A stretch of DNA of 64,000 nt from Shewanella gelidimarina (GCF_023283945.1 NZ_JAKIKW010000004.1:124001-188000), one strand, 5' to 3'; shown: positions 17,642 through 27,076, counted from the first letter of the stretch. The notes: generated from the sequence alone by a model not told the origin. Numbers and translations: made by a program.

Positions 17642-18532
17642 ATGAATATAATTAGTATGGCGATGGATGCTAGTAGTCTTAAACATAAGGGAAAGACAAA
17701 ATTCAGAGTTAAGTTTATTATTCGAGCTTTATTGCATTACCCTTACATGAAAAAAATGAATAACAATTTCTATCATGATGAACGAAAAGAGCTTTGTAAA
17801 AACCAACCCGATTTCCTGACTAAATTTTTAAAGCCTTACTTACGTATTGGCTTTAGTAAAAAAGAAATCATTGATATTTTAATTAACCACTATGACTGGT
17901 TTGAACGAAAGTTTTCAGCTGGCGCTCGTCATCAAATATATAATGATCGATTGACACTTCACAAGCTAGATATTGACGGTGAATGTTATCTAATTAATCT
18001 GTCATTTCACCTTAACCCAACAATGGAAGGGGAACTTACCCTTTCACTTACAGATTCCAATTATAAAAGGCGTTATGTCCTTTCATTTACCGTTATTGAT
18101 AATGATATTTATATTGGCTGCATACAAGGTGGGGCTCATGATAATGGTTTTAGCCGATTATTTACCAAGGCGATTTATGGATTACGTCCTAAATCATTTA
18201 TGGTTGAAACATTACGGCTACTCGCCATTAATCTCGGAATAAGAGATATTTATGCCGTAAAGGAGTCAGGGCATATATATACTGCTAGACGTTACGGTAT
18301 AAAAAGAAGAACCAAGATAATTAATCTTAATTATGACCGTTTGTGGGAAGAGCATAATGGTGAATCCCATGATGATTTCTTCTACAAACTACCGATTAAT
18401 TCTGCTCGTAAATCAATGGAAGATATCAAGCGGCCAAAACGAAAAATGTATCGTGAACGCTATACGTGGTTGGATGGCTACAGCCAATCACTTAAGAATA
18501 CACTTGAAGAATACATAGACAGGCACGATTAA
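17642..18532 (+). CDS. VirK/YbjX family protein (DUF535)
   Basis: A 296-residue cytosolic protein of the DUF535 family, shown by RRYVLSFTVIDNDIYIGCIQ, RLFTKAIYGLRPKSFMVETL and IYTARRYGIKRRTKI. VirK and YbjX are linked to virulence and envelope-stress phenotypes in enterobacteria, but the molecular function is unknown. The start is uncertain: the frame is open from ATG 17555, but the N-terminal extra residues look unlike the family, so I chose ATG 17642. Codon use is AT-rich compared with neighbours and the gene stands alone between gene-poor regions, which may indicate transfer. Confidence 0.75.
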   Translation: MNIISMAMDASSLKHKGKTKFRVKFIIRALLHYPYMKKMNNNFYHDERKELCKNQPDFLTKFLKPYLRIGFSKKEIIDILINHYDWFERKFSAGARHQIYNDRLTLHKLDIDGECYLINLSFHLNPTMEGELTLSLTDSNYKRRYVLSFTVIDNDIYIGCIQGGAHDNGFSRLFTKAIYGLRPKSFMVETLRLLAINLGIRDIYAVKESGHIYTARRYGIKRRTKIINLNYDRLWEEHNGESHDDFFYKLPINSARKSMEDIKRPKRKMYRERYTWLDGYSQSLKNTLEEYIDRHD

Positions 18533-18963
18533 TGGCACAAGGGCTAATATCACCCCTCCGCCAACCTAGCTGCACATGATGTAACGAGAACATGAATCAT
18601 AAAGACCTTGTTCAGCGGCTTATATTCCAGTGGGGTTCTTCCCCCTGGTATTGAGGTTTTTTAAGCTGAGTGTTTATATTACTTTCAGCTTATAGTGGAA
18701 ATGATTTCCTTAAACTCAAAAACCATAAGCAGATTATAATTTTTAGGATTAAAATATAGAGATCTTTATAAGCTCAAAAGTATTTTTATTTACTTAAGTT
18801 TTCTATTAACAATCAGAAGTTATCGATATAGTATCGAAGTAAACTATATGTGCCTATTCCAGCAGTTGATAACGCTGGAAAACATCAATGTTGCCAATAA
18901 TTTTAAAGGAAAGAGTAAGCTCTACAGTTTATCCAAAGATAAAAAGTAATAGTGGCTTAATAT
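18533..18963. other. Gene-free AT-rich region
   Basis: No gene is visible. A short inverted repeat, CCAGC and GCTGG around a ten-base loop at about 18858-18877, is not followed by a T run on either strand. It separates convergent genes. Confidence 0.4.
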
Positions 18964-20247
18964 TTATTTAAATTGCAGCGACATACGTGCGCCACCTAAT
19001 TCTGGAGCACGGCCAATGGATAGCTGCGATCCCATCCACACCCCAATACGGCTCACAATGGCCAAACCCATGCCGTGACCGGCATTATCTCGGCTCTGCT
19101 GACCGCGTACAAAAGGTTTAATAACTTGCTCCATCTCTAACGTATCAATGCCTTGGCCATCATCATCCACATGTATCCACACTGAACCATGTTCAACCGC
19201 GACTAAAACTCTGATTTTTGACTGACCAAAACGTTCGGCATTACTGAGTAAGTTACTCAATTGCATCGACAAGTATTTAGGATCTGTGTTGACGATTAAC
19301 GGCTGTAAATTAGGGATAAACTCGAGTAAGTGGCTGCCGTCAGCTTGGGTTGCCAGTTTGCTTTGTAACCAAGCATTTAACTCTATGGGTTGCAGTTCTG
19401 GCTGTATATTGGCTTGATCAAGGCGAGCGTAACTGAGTAGCGTCATCACCAACTCTTCCATGGTGTCAAGATCCTGATTAAGCCGCCGGAAGTACTTAAC
19501 TCGTAGCTGCTCGCTTTTAGTTTCCTCTAGCGCTTCAATGCCGAATCTAAGTCGGGCAATCGGGGTTTTCAGGTCGTGGGATACGGCTCGACTGAGCAGT
19601 TTATTATCATCAACTAACTGTTGAATTCGATCGGCCATGCGGTTAAATTCAGTCTCAATCGAGGCAATGTAAGAGGTCTTATTCACTGCCATCCGTTGTT
19701 GTAACTCTCCCATACCAAAGGCTTTAGTCACTTTGCTCAAATTGAGCAATTGCCGGATTAAAGGCGATACCCACACCAGCATAATCACGACGACCCCGCC
19801 GTAAAAGAGCATGGTATAAAGTTCGTTAAGATCTGAATTGGCATCCTCTGGCGTTGTCAGGTTGGTGTTAATGTTGAGTACTTGGCCCGTTTTGGGCATC
19901 AGGTAATGCAGCGAGATCCCTTCATCGGACTCTAGCATCAGCGATGCGTCGGTATCAAACTGTAGTTTAAGCGGTGTGGGCAAGGAAAATTCAGTTTCAG
20001 CGATGAGCGATAATTGCTCTGAATTATGTCGGTTCCAGCTATCGATAAAGGGTGTATTACTGGCGGTTTCATCATCTAAACTCCGCGACAGAGCTACGCC
20101 CAAAAGCGTTAATGCCGCGAGGTGCTCAGTGGTGCTGGAATTTTCAGTTCCTGGATTTTGCAGTGCGGCAAATTCACTAATCGACCAGCCTAGGCAGGTA
20201 ATCGTGGCCAATACGGAAAGTACTAATGAGATGATTAACTTTCTCAT
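18964..20247 (-). CDS. Sensor histidine kinase, RstB/EnvZ-like
   Basis: A 427-residue inner membrane kinase. Seen in order: first membrane helix (about 2-25), a periplasmic sensor region of about 130 residues, second membrane helix (FYGGVVVIMLVWVSPL), HAMP linker, HisKA with the phospho-accepting His in SRAVSHDLKTPIARL, and an ATPase domain with N box (LLSNAERF), DDDGQGI and GHGMGLAIV. A longer frame to 20286 exists, overlapping the regulator gene; I prefer the ATG that begins MRKLIISLVLS because the membrane helix follows at once. It is the last gene of the MipA-DUF3019-regulator-kinase operon. The signal is not evident. Confidence 0.86.
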   Translation of the reverse strand: MRKLIISLVLSVLATITCLGWSISEFAALQNPGTENSSTTEHLAALTLLGVALSRSLDDETASNTPFIDSWNRHNSEQLSLIAETEFSLPTPLKLQFDTDASLMLESDEGISLHYLMPKTGQVLNINTNLTTPEDANSDLNELYTMLFYGGVVVIMLVWVSPLIRQLLNLSKVTKAFGMGELQQRMAVNKTSYIASIETEFNRMADRIQQLVDDNKLLSRAVSHDLKTPIARLRFGIEALEETKSEQLRVKYFRRLNQDLDTMEELVMTLLSYARLDQANIQPELQPIELNAWLQSKLATQADGSHLLEFIPNLQPLIVNTDPKYLSMQLSNLLSNAERFGQSKIRVLVAVEHGSVWIHVDDDGQGIDTLEMEQVIKPFVRGQQSRDNAGHGMGLAIVSRIGVWMGSQLSIGRAPELGGARMSLQFK

Positions 20248-20260
20248 GACGTTAAACCTA

Positions 20261-20965
20261 TCATGAGTCCGTTTCTCCCTCATCACGGCAAAATAGGTAG
20301 CCTTTACCGCGGATGGTTTTAATTTTATAGGGTTGATTCTGAGCTTCGAGGAGCTTTTTTCGTAATCGTGACACGCGGATATCGACTGAGCGATCTAGGC
20401 CGTCGTATTCAAAGCCGCGTAGCTCAGAGACGAGTTCCATACGGCTAACAACTTGGCCTACCTTTAAAGCCAATAGCCAAAATACATCAAATTCATTGGC
20501 ATTTAACTCTAACGATTCTTGGCCTATCGTAACGGACTTCGCCGTAGCATTAAGTACCAAAGATTCAAACACCAGTTGCTGTTTTATCTTGTCATCATTA
20601 GATCGGCGTAATAATGCTTTAATGCGTGCCAGTAAGACTTGCGGGCGAATTGGCTTAGTGAGGTAGTCATCAGCGCCAACATCTAGCCCTTGAATTTCAT
20701 CGCCATCTTCAACACAGGCTGTCATAAAAAGGATCGGGCCAGAATAAAAGGCTCTTGCTTCTTTGCATACATCGAATCCATTTTTAACCGGCAGCATCAC
20801 ATCTAATAACACTAAATCTGGTTGCTCATCGGCGATCATCTCTAAGGCATAGTCACCTTGGCTGGCCACGGTGATCCCGTAACCGTGTTCAAGCAGGTAG
20901 TCACTAATCCATTCTGCCAGTGACGCATCGTCCTCGACGATTAAGATATGTTTTTTAACTGACAT
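20261..20965 (-). CDS. OmpR-family response regulator, RstA-like
   Basis: A 234-residue regulator: receiver domain with acidic pair in LIVEDD, phospho-acceptor Asp in LVLLDVMLPVKNG, Thr in LFMTA and Lys in YLTKPIRP; then an OmpR winged helix ending RKKLLEAQNQPYKIKTIRGK. The ATG at 20965 starts two bases after the stop of the DUF3019 gene, so translation is likely coupled; a TTG further upstream is less likely. It should be phosphorylated by the kinase encoded directly downstream and probably controls its own operon. Confidence 0.9.
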   Translation of the reverse strand: MSVKKHILIVEDDASLAEWISDYLLEHGYGITVASQGDYALEMIADEQPDLVLLDVMLPVKNGFDVCKEARAFYSGPILFMTACVEDGDEIQGLDVGADDYLTKPIRPQVLLARIKALLRRSNDDKIKQQLVFESLVLNATAKSVTIGQESLELNANEFDVFWLLALKVGQVVSRMELVSELRGFEYDGLDRSVDIRVSRLRKKLLEAQNQPYKIKTIRGKGYLFCRDEGETDS

Positions 20966-20967
20966 TC

Positions 20968-21357
20968 TTAGAATAATCTCCAACCAGACTGACTTTGTTT
21001 AGGCGCTTTATAGACCCAGGTAACAACGACTTTTACTTCTGCCAGAGCTTTAGCGTCATCGCGGCTGACAAGGCTAAAAGTTGTGGTTTTATCACCTTCA
21101 AAACTATATGGATATTCTTGTACGGCGGTTCCAGTCCAGCAGGTGAGCTGACGCTGACTTTTAGATAATACTAAACAGTAGTGACCCACCTCAGGGGTTT
21201 TCCAGCGGAACAGCACATCTTGGTAGCAAGTTTGGCCTTTATGCAGTGCAACACAGCGCTCCGGCGTCGCGGTAAAGACGATTGACGACTCCTCACTCCA
21301 AGCTATTGTTGGGTTAAAGAGTAATAGGAGCGCTAAGCACAGATAGAAATTATTCAT
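20968..21357 (-). CDS. DUF3019 family secreted protein
   Basis: A 129-residue protein with a signal peptide (NFYLCLALLLLFNPTIAWS) and four Cys in the mature part (RCVALHKGQTC, HYCLVL, LTCWTG), suggesting disulfides in the periplasm. The arrangement fits DUF3019, a short family found beside MipA-type proteins and two-component systems. Function is unknown; from context it may help detect or answer an envelope signal. The long upstream open frame is an artefact of overlap with the MipA gene; the ATG at 21357 has AGGGGA close upstream. Confidence 0.78.
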   Translation of the reverse strand: MNNFYLCLALLLLFNPTIAWSEESSIVFTATPERCVALHKGQTCYQDVLFRWKTPEVGHYCLVLSKSQRQLTCWTGTAVQEYPYSFEGDKTTTFSLVSRDDAKALAEVKVVVTWVYKAPKQSQSGWRLF

Positions 21358-21364
21358 GTGTCCC

Positions 21365-22237
21365 CTAAAATACATAACTGATTGAGGCGTTAAAAAACGA
21401 CACATAATCAGCCTGATTAAAGGGGCTTTCAGTGACTTCATCTGGCAGCACATTGACGCGGTACATCGCGCGGAATACAAAACTTTCGCTAATGGGGTAA
21501 GCGACGCCGACTTCCAAGCCATAGCTAAACGAACTGCCTGGATGGTACTCGGGAAATAGCTCAGTAGCTTCATCGCTACCGATACCAAAAAGATTGCGAT
21601 TCAAAGTGGATGACGAGTATTCGATGCTGCCTAATGCATGAAAGTTCCAGTTTCGAACTTGCCAAGACTTACCCAGTCGGGCTGTGCTTTGGATCCCTTG
21701 ATCATTCAAATAGTCACTGACTATTCGGTACTGAAATACGTAATTGCCATCCCAATAACGTGTAGCTCGAAATCCCGCGCCAACATAGAGAGACTCTTCA
21801 GACAATAAATAAGCGTTACGGCCCGCTTCATTGAGAGTGGAGGGGTCGACATCTTCTGGCCGTGCCCAAGTACTTTTGAGATTCGCGGCTAAAAAATCGA
21901 GTGACCAATTATCAGAGTTCCAGAAATTAAATCCTAAATTAATGCCATCTTGAGATTGATGTACCATCTCAACAAATAGCCCTTTGTACTGGTACATACC
22001 GCTAATCAACAATGATGGCTGTACAGCTTGATAATCTGTTTGGCGAATATCGACTTTATTAACGCCGTAAACGCTAGCCCCGAGCTCAAAGTAACCCCCG
22101 TTAGCAAGGCGATTATCGACTCCACCGGTGACACTGCTGGCAATATCAGATGCTGAAGCCATTACAGGAATAAAAATCATTATTAAGAGCAGTGTCCGAA
22201 GGAAACACTGCCGTATATCACGACAAATATTAATCAT
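21365..22237 (-). CDS. MipA/OmpV family outer membrane protein
   Basis: A 290-residue outer membrane beta-barrel protein with an N-terminal signal peptide ending near MASAS and a final strand ISYVF. The pattern (GGYFELGASVYG, YQAVQPSLLISGMYQYKG, FGIGSDEATELFPEY) matches MipA/OmpV. MipA of E. coli scaffolds murein enzymes; OmpV-like proteins respond to osmolarity or antimicrobials. It is the first gene of a four-gene minus-strand unit with spacings of 7, 2 and 13 bases, so it is probably controlled by the regulator in the same operon. Confidence 0.83.
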   Translation of the reverse strand: MINICRDIRQCFLRTLLLIMIFIPVMASASDIASSVTGGVDNRLANGGYFELGASVYGVNKVDIRQTDYQAVQPSLLISGMYQYKGLFVEMVHQSQDGINLGFNFWNSDNWSLDFLAANLKSTWARPEDVDPSTLNEAGRNAYLLSEESLYVGAGFRATRYWDGNYVFQYRIVSDYLNDQGIQSTARLGKSWQVRNWNFHALGSIEYSSSTLNRNLFGIGSDEATELFPEYHPGSSFSYGLEVGVAYPISESFVFRAMYRVNVLPDEVTESPFNQADYVSFFNASISYVF

Positions 22238-22648
22238 GAGATGGCGTCACATATTAGATAAGTTGTTGGGGTTTTAGTTAGCAAAACGAAGCTCCACTCC
22301 ATTGTGACATCATGTTTCATTACGTCCTTAATTTCCGATTCGTGGAGGGACTTTCATCCTGCATTTATCACCATGAATGGCATCTGCTAGATTTTTGTTC
22401 TGCTAATGCAGATTGGACTCAGCCGTATATGCCAAAAATAGAACGCTCTATCACGTTAAATGGCTGAGAAATATTATACAAAGCTATAACCATGAAGCGC
22501 AAGGCTGCGCACATAAAAGTCTCAAAACATTAAAGCTGGCAGCACGTTGGGTGTATGTGCACAGCGATTGTTGCAGCGGCAAGTCTGGGAGGCCATTGAC
22601 GATGGATGAGTGTTGGAGAATTTACTCTTTAATATTAGTGCTACTTTG
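22238..22648. other. Region upstream of the MipA operon
   Basis: About 410 bases without a supported gene. It should hold the MipA operon promoter and the regulator binding sites near 22240-22350; I could not fix a clear direct repeat by eye. Confidence 0.35.
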
Positions 22649-23368
22649 CTACTTTGCTAATATAGCTTTTAGCTGAGACAACTCAGCTTCTGTTAATTGG
22701 CGCATTTTGCCTTCCGCCAAATCAGCTAAACTCAAACTCTGTATCGAAACACGTTTAAGGTCGATAACCTTATACCCGAGTGCCTGTGACATACGGCGTA
22801 TTTGCCTATTTAGCCCTTGGGTGAGTACTATTTGATAACTATCGTCAGTTAAACGACTCATGTTACAGGGCAGGGTTGTAACGTCCTTGTAGCTAACTCC
22901 AGCGGCCATCTGTAATAGAAATTCATCACTGAAATGTCGGTCCACTGTAACGTGATAGGTCTTGCAGTGACCAAAATGGGGGTGCATCAATTGGTGGGCA
23001 AGTTCACCATCGTTGGTTAACATCAATAGGCCGCGAGAATCTTTGTCGAGCCGACCCACCGGGTACAGTCGTGGTGATTCAGGCAGTAAATGCAGCAAAC
23101 TATTGTGTAAGTCAGCGAGCAGACGGCTATCGGTGCCGACGGCCTTATGGAACAACCAATAGGCTTTGGCTTCAACGGCGGCGATGAGCTTACCATTGAC
23201 TAAGAGTTGCTCTTGGCAACGCTGGCCGTCGGGTGTATCGAGTAACGTCACTGTATCAATGTGGTTCGCGAGGCGGTTATCAATCATTACATGGCCATCT
23301 CTGATTAAGCGAGTCGCGGCGCGGCGTGAACAGCAACCCGTTAAGGCGAGGTATTTAGCGAGTCTCAT
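22649..23368 (-). CDS. RsuA/RluF-like pseudouridine synthase
   Basis: A 239-residue RNA-modifying enzyme. An S4 RNA-binding domain (MRLAKYLALTGCCSRRAAT, about 1-60) is followed by the synthase domain, whose catalytic Asp lies in YPVGRLDKDSRGLLMLTNDG. The motif GLNRQIRRMSQALGYKVIDLKR is typical of the RsuA/RluB/RluE/RluF group; the S4 domain, length and this motif look closest to RluF, which modifies 23S rRNA and a tRNA. The exact target cannot be read from sequence. It is encoded eight bases after the DUF998-like gene. Confidence 0.83.
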   Translation of the reverse strand: MRLAKYLALTGCCSRRAATRLIRDGHVMIDNRLANHIDTVTLLDTPDGQRCQEQLLVNGKLIAAVEAKAYWLFHKAVGTDSRLLADLHNSLLHLLPESPRLYPVGRLDKDSRGLLMLTNDGELAHQLMHPHFGHCKTYHVTVDRHFSDEFLLQMAAGVSYKDVTTLPCNMSRLTDDSYQIVLTQGLNRQIRRMSQALGYKVIDLKRVSIQSLSLADLAEGKMRQLTEAELSQLKAILAK

Positions 23369-23376
23369 GGTTGAAT

Positions 23377-24087
23377 TTATTGCTCTCCAGTAAGATAACG
23401 TTGTGATAGTTCTAAGTAGTTTTTAATCGCTATTTTTCGGATAGCCCATGCAAAAGATAAACACCACAGCATAACAACACTCGTTTGAAGCCACATGGTG
23501 ATAGCGACCCAACAACGGCCAGCTTCAGCGTGTTCACAAGGGACAAAATCGAGTGTATTCCAATCGAGTTGAACCACGAGGCTGGATGCGGTTATAAAGC
23601 CCAAAATACTCAACCAAAAAATGGGTCCCTTGCAAATCGAGCGTTGGCTGAATCTATCGGTAATACAGAGGAAGTACATCAACACAGTACCGAGTAAAAA
23701 ACTGGTCGACGCCAGGCGATGCATATCAAGGTAGTTAATCGGGAACATTCCCATTAATAACACGGACACGCCGACCCACCCGCCGATTAAGGATAAGTAG
23801 TGACTAAAAAAACCTTGTTTGAGTAAGTAGAGTCCGAACATCGCGAGCATGATACAAATACCAGTCATCATCAAGGCGATGTTGAACACAAATGCGAGTT
23901 TGGCATGGTTGTAGTCGCCTAGAACATCAGCGCGACGATTAAAAACGGCATCACCAATGATTTGATATTCAGCCCAAGCTGAAATGGACACACCGATTGC
24001 AGCGATGAGGGCACCAAAAAAAATAGTCAGTACGACTAATCGGTGCAAGTCATACTGCATCGATTGATACTTAATCTTATCTTCCAT
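23377..24087 (-). CDS. DUF998-like multi-pass membrane protein
   Basis: A 236-residue protein with about six membrane helices (FFGALIAAIGVSISAW, FVFNIALMMTGICIMLAMFG, LIGGWVGVSVLLMGMFPINY and others). The segment GMFPINYLDMHRLAS recalls the DUF998 family motif around P-x-N-x-x-x-x-H. Function is unknown. It probably shares a transcript with the pseudouridine synthase gene. Confidence 0.6.
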   Translation of the reverse strand: MEDKIKYQSMQYDLHRLVVLTIFFGALIAAIGVSISAWAEYQIIGDAVFNRRADVLGDYNHAKLAFVFNIALMMTGICIMLAMFGLYLLKQGFFSHYLSLIGGWVGVSVLLMGMFPINYLDMHRLASTSFLLGTVLMYFLCITDRFSQRSICKGPIFWLSILGFITASSLVVQLDWNTLDFVPCEHAEAGRCWVAITMWLQTSVVMLWCLSFAWAIRKIAIKNYLELSQRYLTGEQ

Positions 24088-24199
24088 ACTTGTGCGCCAT
24101 TAACGAGTTACTCTGCGGCTAAGCAGTGGGCAGGCATTATGACAAAAAGCAGTGTAATCATGCACTCATTTTTAATGAGAATATTCTCCATTTTGGTCT

Positions 24200-24488
24200 G
24201 GGGGCTGTTGACCTTTCACGGTTGTTTTTTCCGCAGTTTATTGGCTATTTTAACAAGGCGGAGGCTATGTCGTTTAGTCATTCTCCACGAGTAGCCTACA
24301 ACACCGTAAAAATAGCCAAGAAGCGCGGCCCTTAGGGTTCGTTTCAATGCTTTTAGTCTTTTATGACTAGAATGCGTTACGAGCTTTCGCTTAGACTGCT
24401 AAATCATCGCTCAAGCCTTGTACTAAAATCATTATTCCTTACGGTAAAGAATCGAACAAAAACTAAGCTAGAAGGATCAACAGCCCTA
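24200..24488. mobile_element. MITE family B, copy 1 (inverted relative to other copies)
   Basis: A 289-bp non-coding element bounded by GGGGCTGTTGACCTTTC and its near-complement ending TCAACAGCCCTA. The internal segment with GGCTATTTT, the AGCCTCCGCCTTGT block and AACGAACCCTAAGGGCCGCG is shared with copies at 50788-51051 and 54630-54920, which lie in the other orientation. No transposase frame is present. Confidence 0.85.
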
Positions 24489-24655
24489 ATACCAACCTGC
24501 CTGATTAATTCCTCATACGCAAGCTGTTCGACGGATTCATGGGGGAGCAATAATGTGTTTTTTTGCAGCATCATCCGCACCCAATAGCATTGTTGATAAC
24601 AGAACATAAATGGTCAATGTTGCTGGAGCCTGCTGGCAGTTATTGGTGAGTTAAA

Positions 24656-24684
24656 TAAAAAAAGCACCCGAAAGTGCTCTTTTA
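24656..24684 (-). terminator. Terminator of the MetT-like gene
   Basis: On the minus strand AGCAC-TTTCGG-GTGCT is followed by a run of T residues, about 45 bases past the stop codon. Confidence 0.8.
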
Positions 24685-24727
24685 AATTGGCCGGAGTATG
24701 AATCACGGCTTAGGTCATTAATGCGAT

Positions 24728-26077
24728 TTAGGCTCGCTTGCGAAATACCACAATAAGTACGGCAACAACAGCGAGGATCATGCAGTACCACGCGTGGGTA
24801 ACCACTTCAAATGGCGATAGACTAAAGGTGGATGCGACTAAGAGTGCTTGCGCGCCATAGGGGATCAAACCTTGGATAATACATGAGAAAATATCTAAAA
24901 TACTGGCTGCACGTTTTGGGGTCACACCGTGCTTTTCTGCCAAATCTTTAGCAATATCACCAGTGACTACAATCGACACTGTATTGTTAGCAACACACGT
25001 GTTGGTTGCAGCGACAATACCTGCCATACCGAGCTCTGAAGCGCGGCATGATGCTTCGCCTTTGGCTTTTGAAAAACGTGTAATTAGTTTTTCAATCTGC
25101 TTGCTAACAAACGATAGGCCACCTTGTTGCTGCATAAGTGCTGCTAAGCCACCGACCAGCATAGAGAGAATAAAAATCTCCTGCATGTTGCCAAAACCGG
25201 CGTAAATATCTTGTCCAAACTGGATGACACCGTAATCCATGGTCAATAAACCAGTGACACCGGCCAGTAAAATACCGATGGTAAGGACGACAAATACGTT
25301 CAAGCCAGCGACGGCTAAAAACAAAATCGTTAGGTAAGGGATCACCTTAGTGAAGTCAATCTCTTGCGCTGCTACGTCAGCTTGGCCTTGACCAACTAGG
25401 GTAAACACAATCAAAGTGATGATCGCGGCTGGAATAGCGAAGATAAGGTTTTCTTTAAACTTGTCTTTCATCTCACAGCCTTGAGTGCGAGTCGCTGCGA
25501 TGGTGGTATCTGAAATGATGGATAAGTTATCGCCAAATAGCGCGCCTGAAATGACTGCGCCAGCCATAATCGCTAAATCAATCTGTGCTTCGTTTGCCAC
25601 GCCAAGCGCGATAGGTGCCACTGCGGCGATAGTGCCCATTGATGTGCCCATCGCGGTGGCAATGAAAGCGGCAATCACAAAGAAACCAGGTAGCAATAAG
25701 CTAGAAGGGACCAATGACAAACCGAGTGCAACCGTTGCGTCTACGCCACCGGTTGCTTTTGCTACTGCCGCAAATGCCCCTGCAAGCAGGTAGATCATAC
25801 ACATCGCAATGATGTTGGAGTGACCAATACCGGCTAAAAAAGTTTCGATCGATTGGTTAAGCCTTTGCTTAGAAATGATAATGGCAAAGATAATCGCAGG
25901 TAGAATAGCGACCACACTGGGCAATTGATAAAAAGCAAAATCGACACCTTGGTTCTGGAAGTAAAGCCCAGCACCAATAAACAGTGTTAGAAATAGAAAA
26001 AGTGGTGTTAGCGCAAGAAACGATGGCGCTATTACGTCAGTTGTTGCAGCTTTAGGAACGTTGTTGGAATTCGTCAA
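24728..26077 (-). CDS. metT: NhaC-family transporter, predicted methionine transporter MetT
   Basis: A 449-residue protein with about 11-12 membrane helices of the Na+/H+ antiporter NhaC superfamily (FFVIAAFIATAMGTSMGTIA, ISGALFGDNLSIISDTTIAA, CVANNTVSIVVTGDIAKDLA). NhaC-type proteins under methionine control have been predicted as methionine importers named MetT. Here two adjacent met-box half-sites with a perfect AGACGTCT lie 150 bases upstream, and metY is a near neighbour, so a methionine role is the best inference. The start codon appears to be TTG with AGAGAG upstream. Without the operator it would be called only an NhaC-type antiporter. Confidence 0.75.
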   Translation of the reverse strand: MTNSNNVPKAATTDVIAPSFLALTPLFLFLTLFIGAGLYFQNQGVDFAFYQLPSVVAILPAIIFAIIISKQRLNQSIETFLAGIGHSNIIAMCMIYLLAGAFAAVAKATGGVDATVALGLSLVPSSLLLPGFFVIAAFIATAMGTSMGTIAAVAPIALGVANEAQIDLAIMAGAVISGALFGDNLSIISDTTIAATRTQGCEMKDKFKENLIFAIPAAIITLIVFTLVGQGQADVAAQEIDFTKVIPYLTILFLAVAGLNVFVVLTIGILLAGVTGLLTMDYGVIQFGQDIYAGFGNMQEIFILSMLVGGLAALMQQQGGLSFVSKQIEKLITRFSKAKGEASCRASELGMAGIVAATNTCVANNTVSIVVTGDIAKDLAEKHGVTPKRAASILDIFSCIIQGLIPYGAQALLVASTFSLSPFEVVTHAWYCMILAVVAVLIVVFRKRA

Positions 26078-26226
26078 TGTTATCTCTCTTCTATTAAATC
26101 AGTCATCGAACCATTGTCCCCATTGCCCTCCTAGCTGGAACAAACTGTGTTTTAAATGATTAAAATCACAGAATGGTACATCTCAATAGCTGAGAGGATA
26201 TGAGATCGAGAGCCGCCTGTCAATTT

Positions 26227-26242
26227 AGACGTCTAGATGTTT
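26227..26242. promoter_or_regulatory. MetJ operator (two met boxes) upstream of metT
   Basis: AGACGTCT at 26227-26234 is the perfect met-box consensus, directly followed by AGATGTTT (5 of 8 matches). Two adjacent 8-base boxes are the minimum unit for MetJ binding. Confidence 0.78.
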
Positions 26243-26431
26243 TTACCGCTAAAGAGGTCGTTTAGTGAAAATTGTGAGCTTGGTTGGATTCGTCACTGCT
26301 ATTTCAGTAAAAGCTTAACTTGCCAAGGTTGTGGCATAAATACAAATATTTTAGCGTAACAAAGAGGATTTTCTAATATTTAGGATGCTAGAATAACCGC
26401 CTTATTATCCGCTTAACCTTGAGGGCCACTG

Positions 26432-26956
26432 ATGCAATTAATGCATATTGATAAACGAACCTATCGTAAGAATACCAATATTGTGATCAGCAGTTTTATC
26501 GCGAGTTTAGCGATACTTTCGCTGGTATTTGGGGCATTGTTGATTCATTTCCTTGGTGCAACAGCCGCAACTCCTGATGGCTCGACTGGCAATTTTCACC
26601 TGAACGTTATTGGTGTGATGATGGCGATAGTGCTCTGCAGTGGAGTATTACATTCACAAAAGCAAAAGCCCTATATGCGCGAAGTGTATTATGTTTGGCG
26701 CTTAAAGCAGCTCAATAACCAAATTTATCGCAAGCTGGCTAAAATTAAACTGGCAGCAGATTCTAATGATAGAAATGCTTTTATCATCTTGAGTTTTTAT
26801 TTTTCCAGCCTAAAGCAAGTTTATAGCTTGGATGACAACACGTTAACCATTTCGACAGTCGAAAAAGATATTGCCCAGCTGAATGCCAGAATCGCTGAGC
26901 TGGATATAAGTGTCTCTCCAGAGCAGTTTGAACCTGAATTACTCGACAGTATCTAA
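26432..26956 (+). CDS. DUF3087 family membrane protein
   Basis: A 174-residue protein with two membrane helices in the N-terminal half (VISSFIASLAILSLVFGALL and LNVIGVMMAIVLCSG) and a helical cytosolic C-terminal part. The start HIDKRTYRKNTN and the segment KPYMREVYYVWRLKQLNNQI match DUF3087, a family of unknown function in marine gammaproteobacteria. GAGGG seven bases before ATG 26432 supports this start. It is a single gene between two methionine-linked genes but shows no sign of sharing that role. Confidence 0.7.
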   Translation: MQLMHIDKRTYRKNTNIVISSFIASLAILSLVFGALLIHFLGATAATPDGSTGNFHLNVIGVMMAIVLCSGVLHSQKQKPYMREVYYVWRLKQLNNQIYRKLAKIKLAADSNDRNAFIILSFYFSSLKQVYSLDDNTLTISTVEKDIAQLNARIAELDISVSPEQFEPELLDSI

Positions 26957-26990
26957 CCTGCAACCATTTCTTTATCGTTTTATATTCGCG

Positions 26991-27029
26991 ATCTAGAAGT
27001 TTAAAATATATTTAGACTTCTAGATGGCT
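26991..27029. promoter_or_regulatory. MetJ-like operator upstream of metY
   Basis: AGACTTCT (27014-27021) and AGATGGCT (27022-27029) form adjacent met-box-like sites. ATCTAGAAGT (26991-27000) is the inverted copy of ACTTCTAGAT (27016-27025), so the site is a larger palindrome. It lies 48-86 bases before the metY start. Confidence 0.65.
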
Positions 27030-27076
27030 ATTTGTTATGTTCATATTTCATTCAAATGGAATAGGATTTAGCGGGT

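Noticed and set aside
20968..21588. 206-residue version of the DUF3019 protein
   Set aside because: The extra N-terminal part overlaps the MipA gene and is not signal-like; the signal peptide begins at the ATG at 21357.
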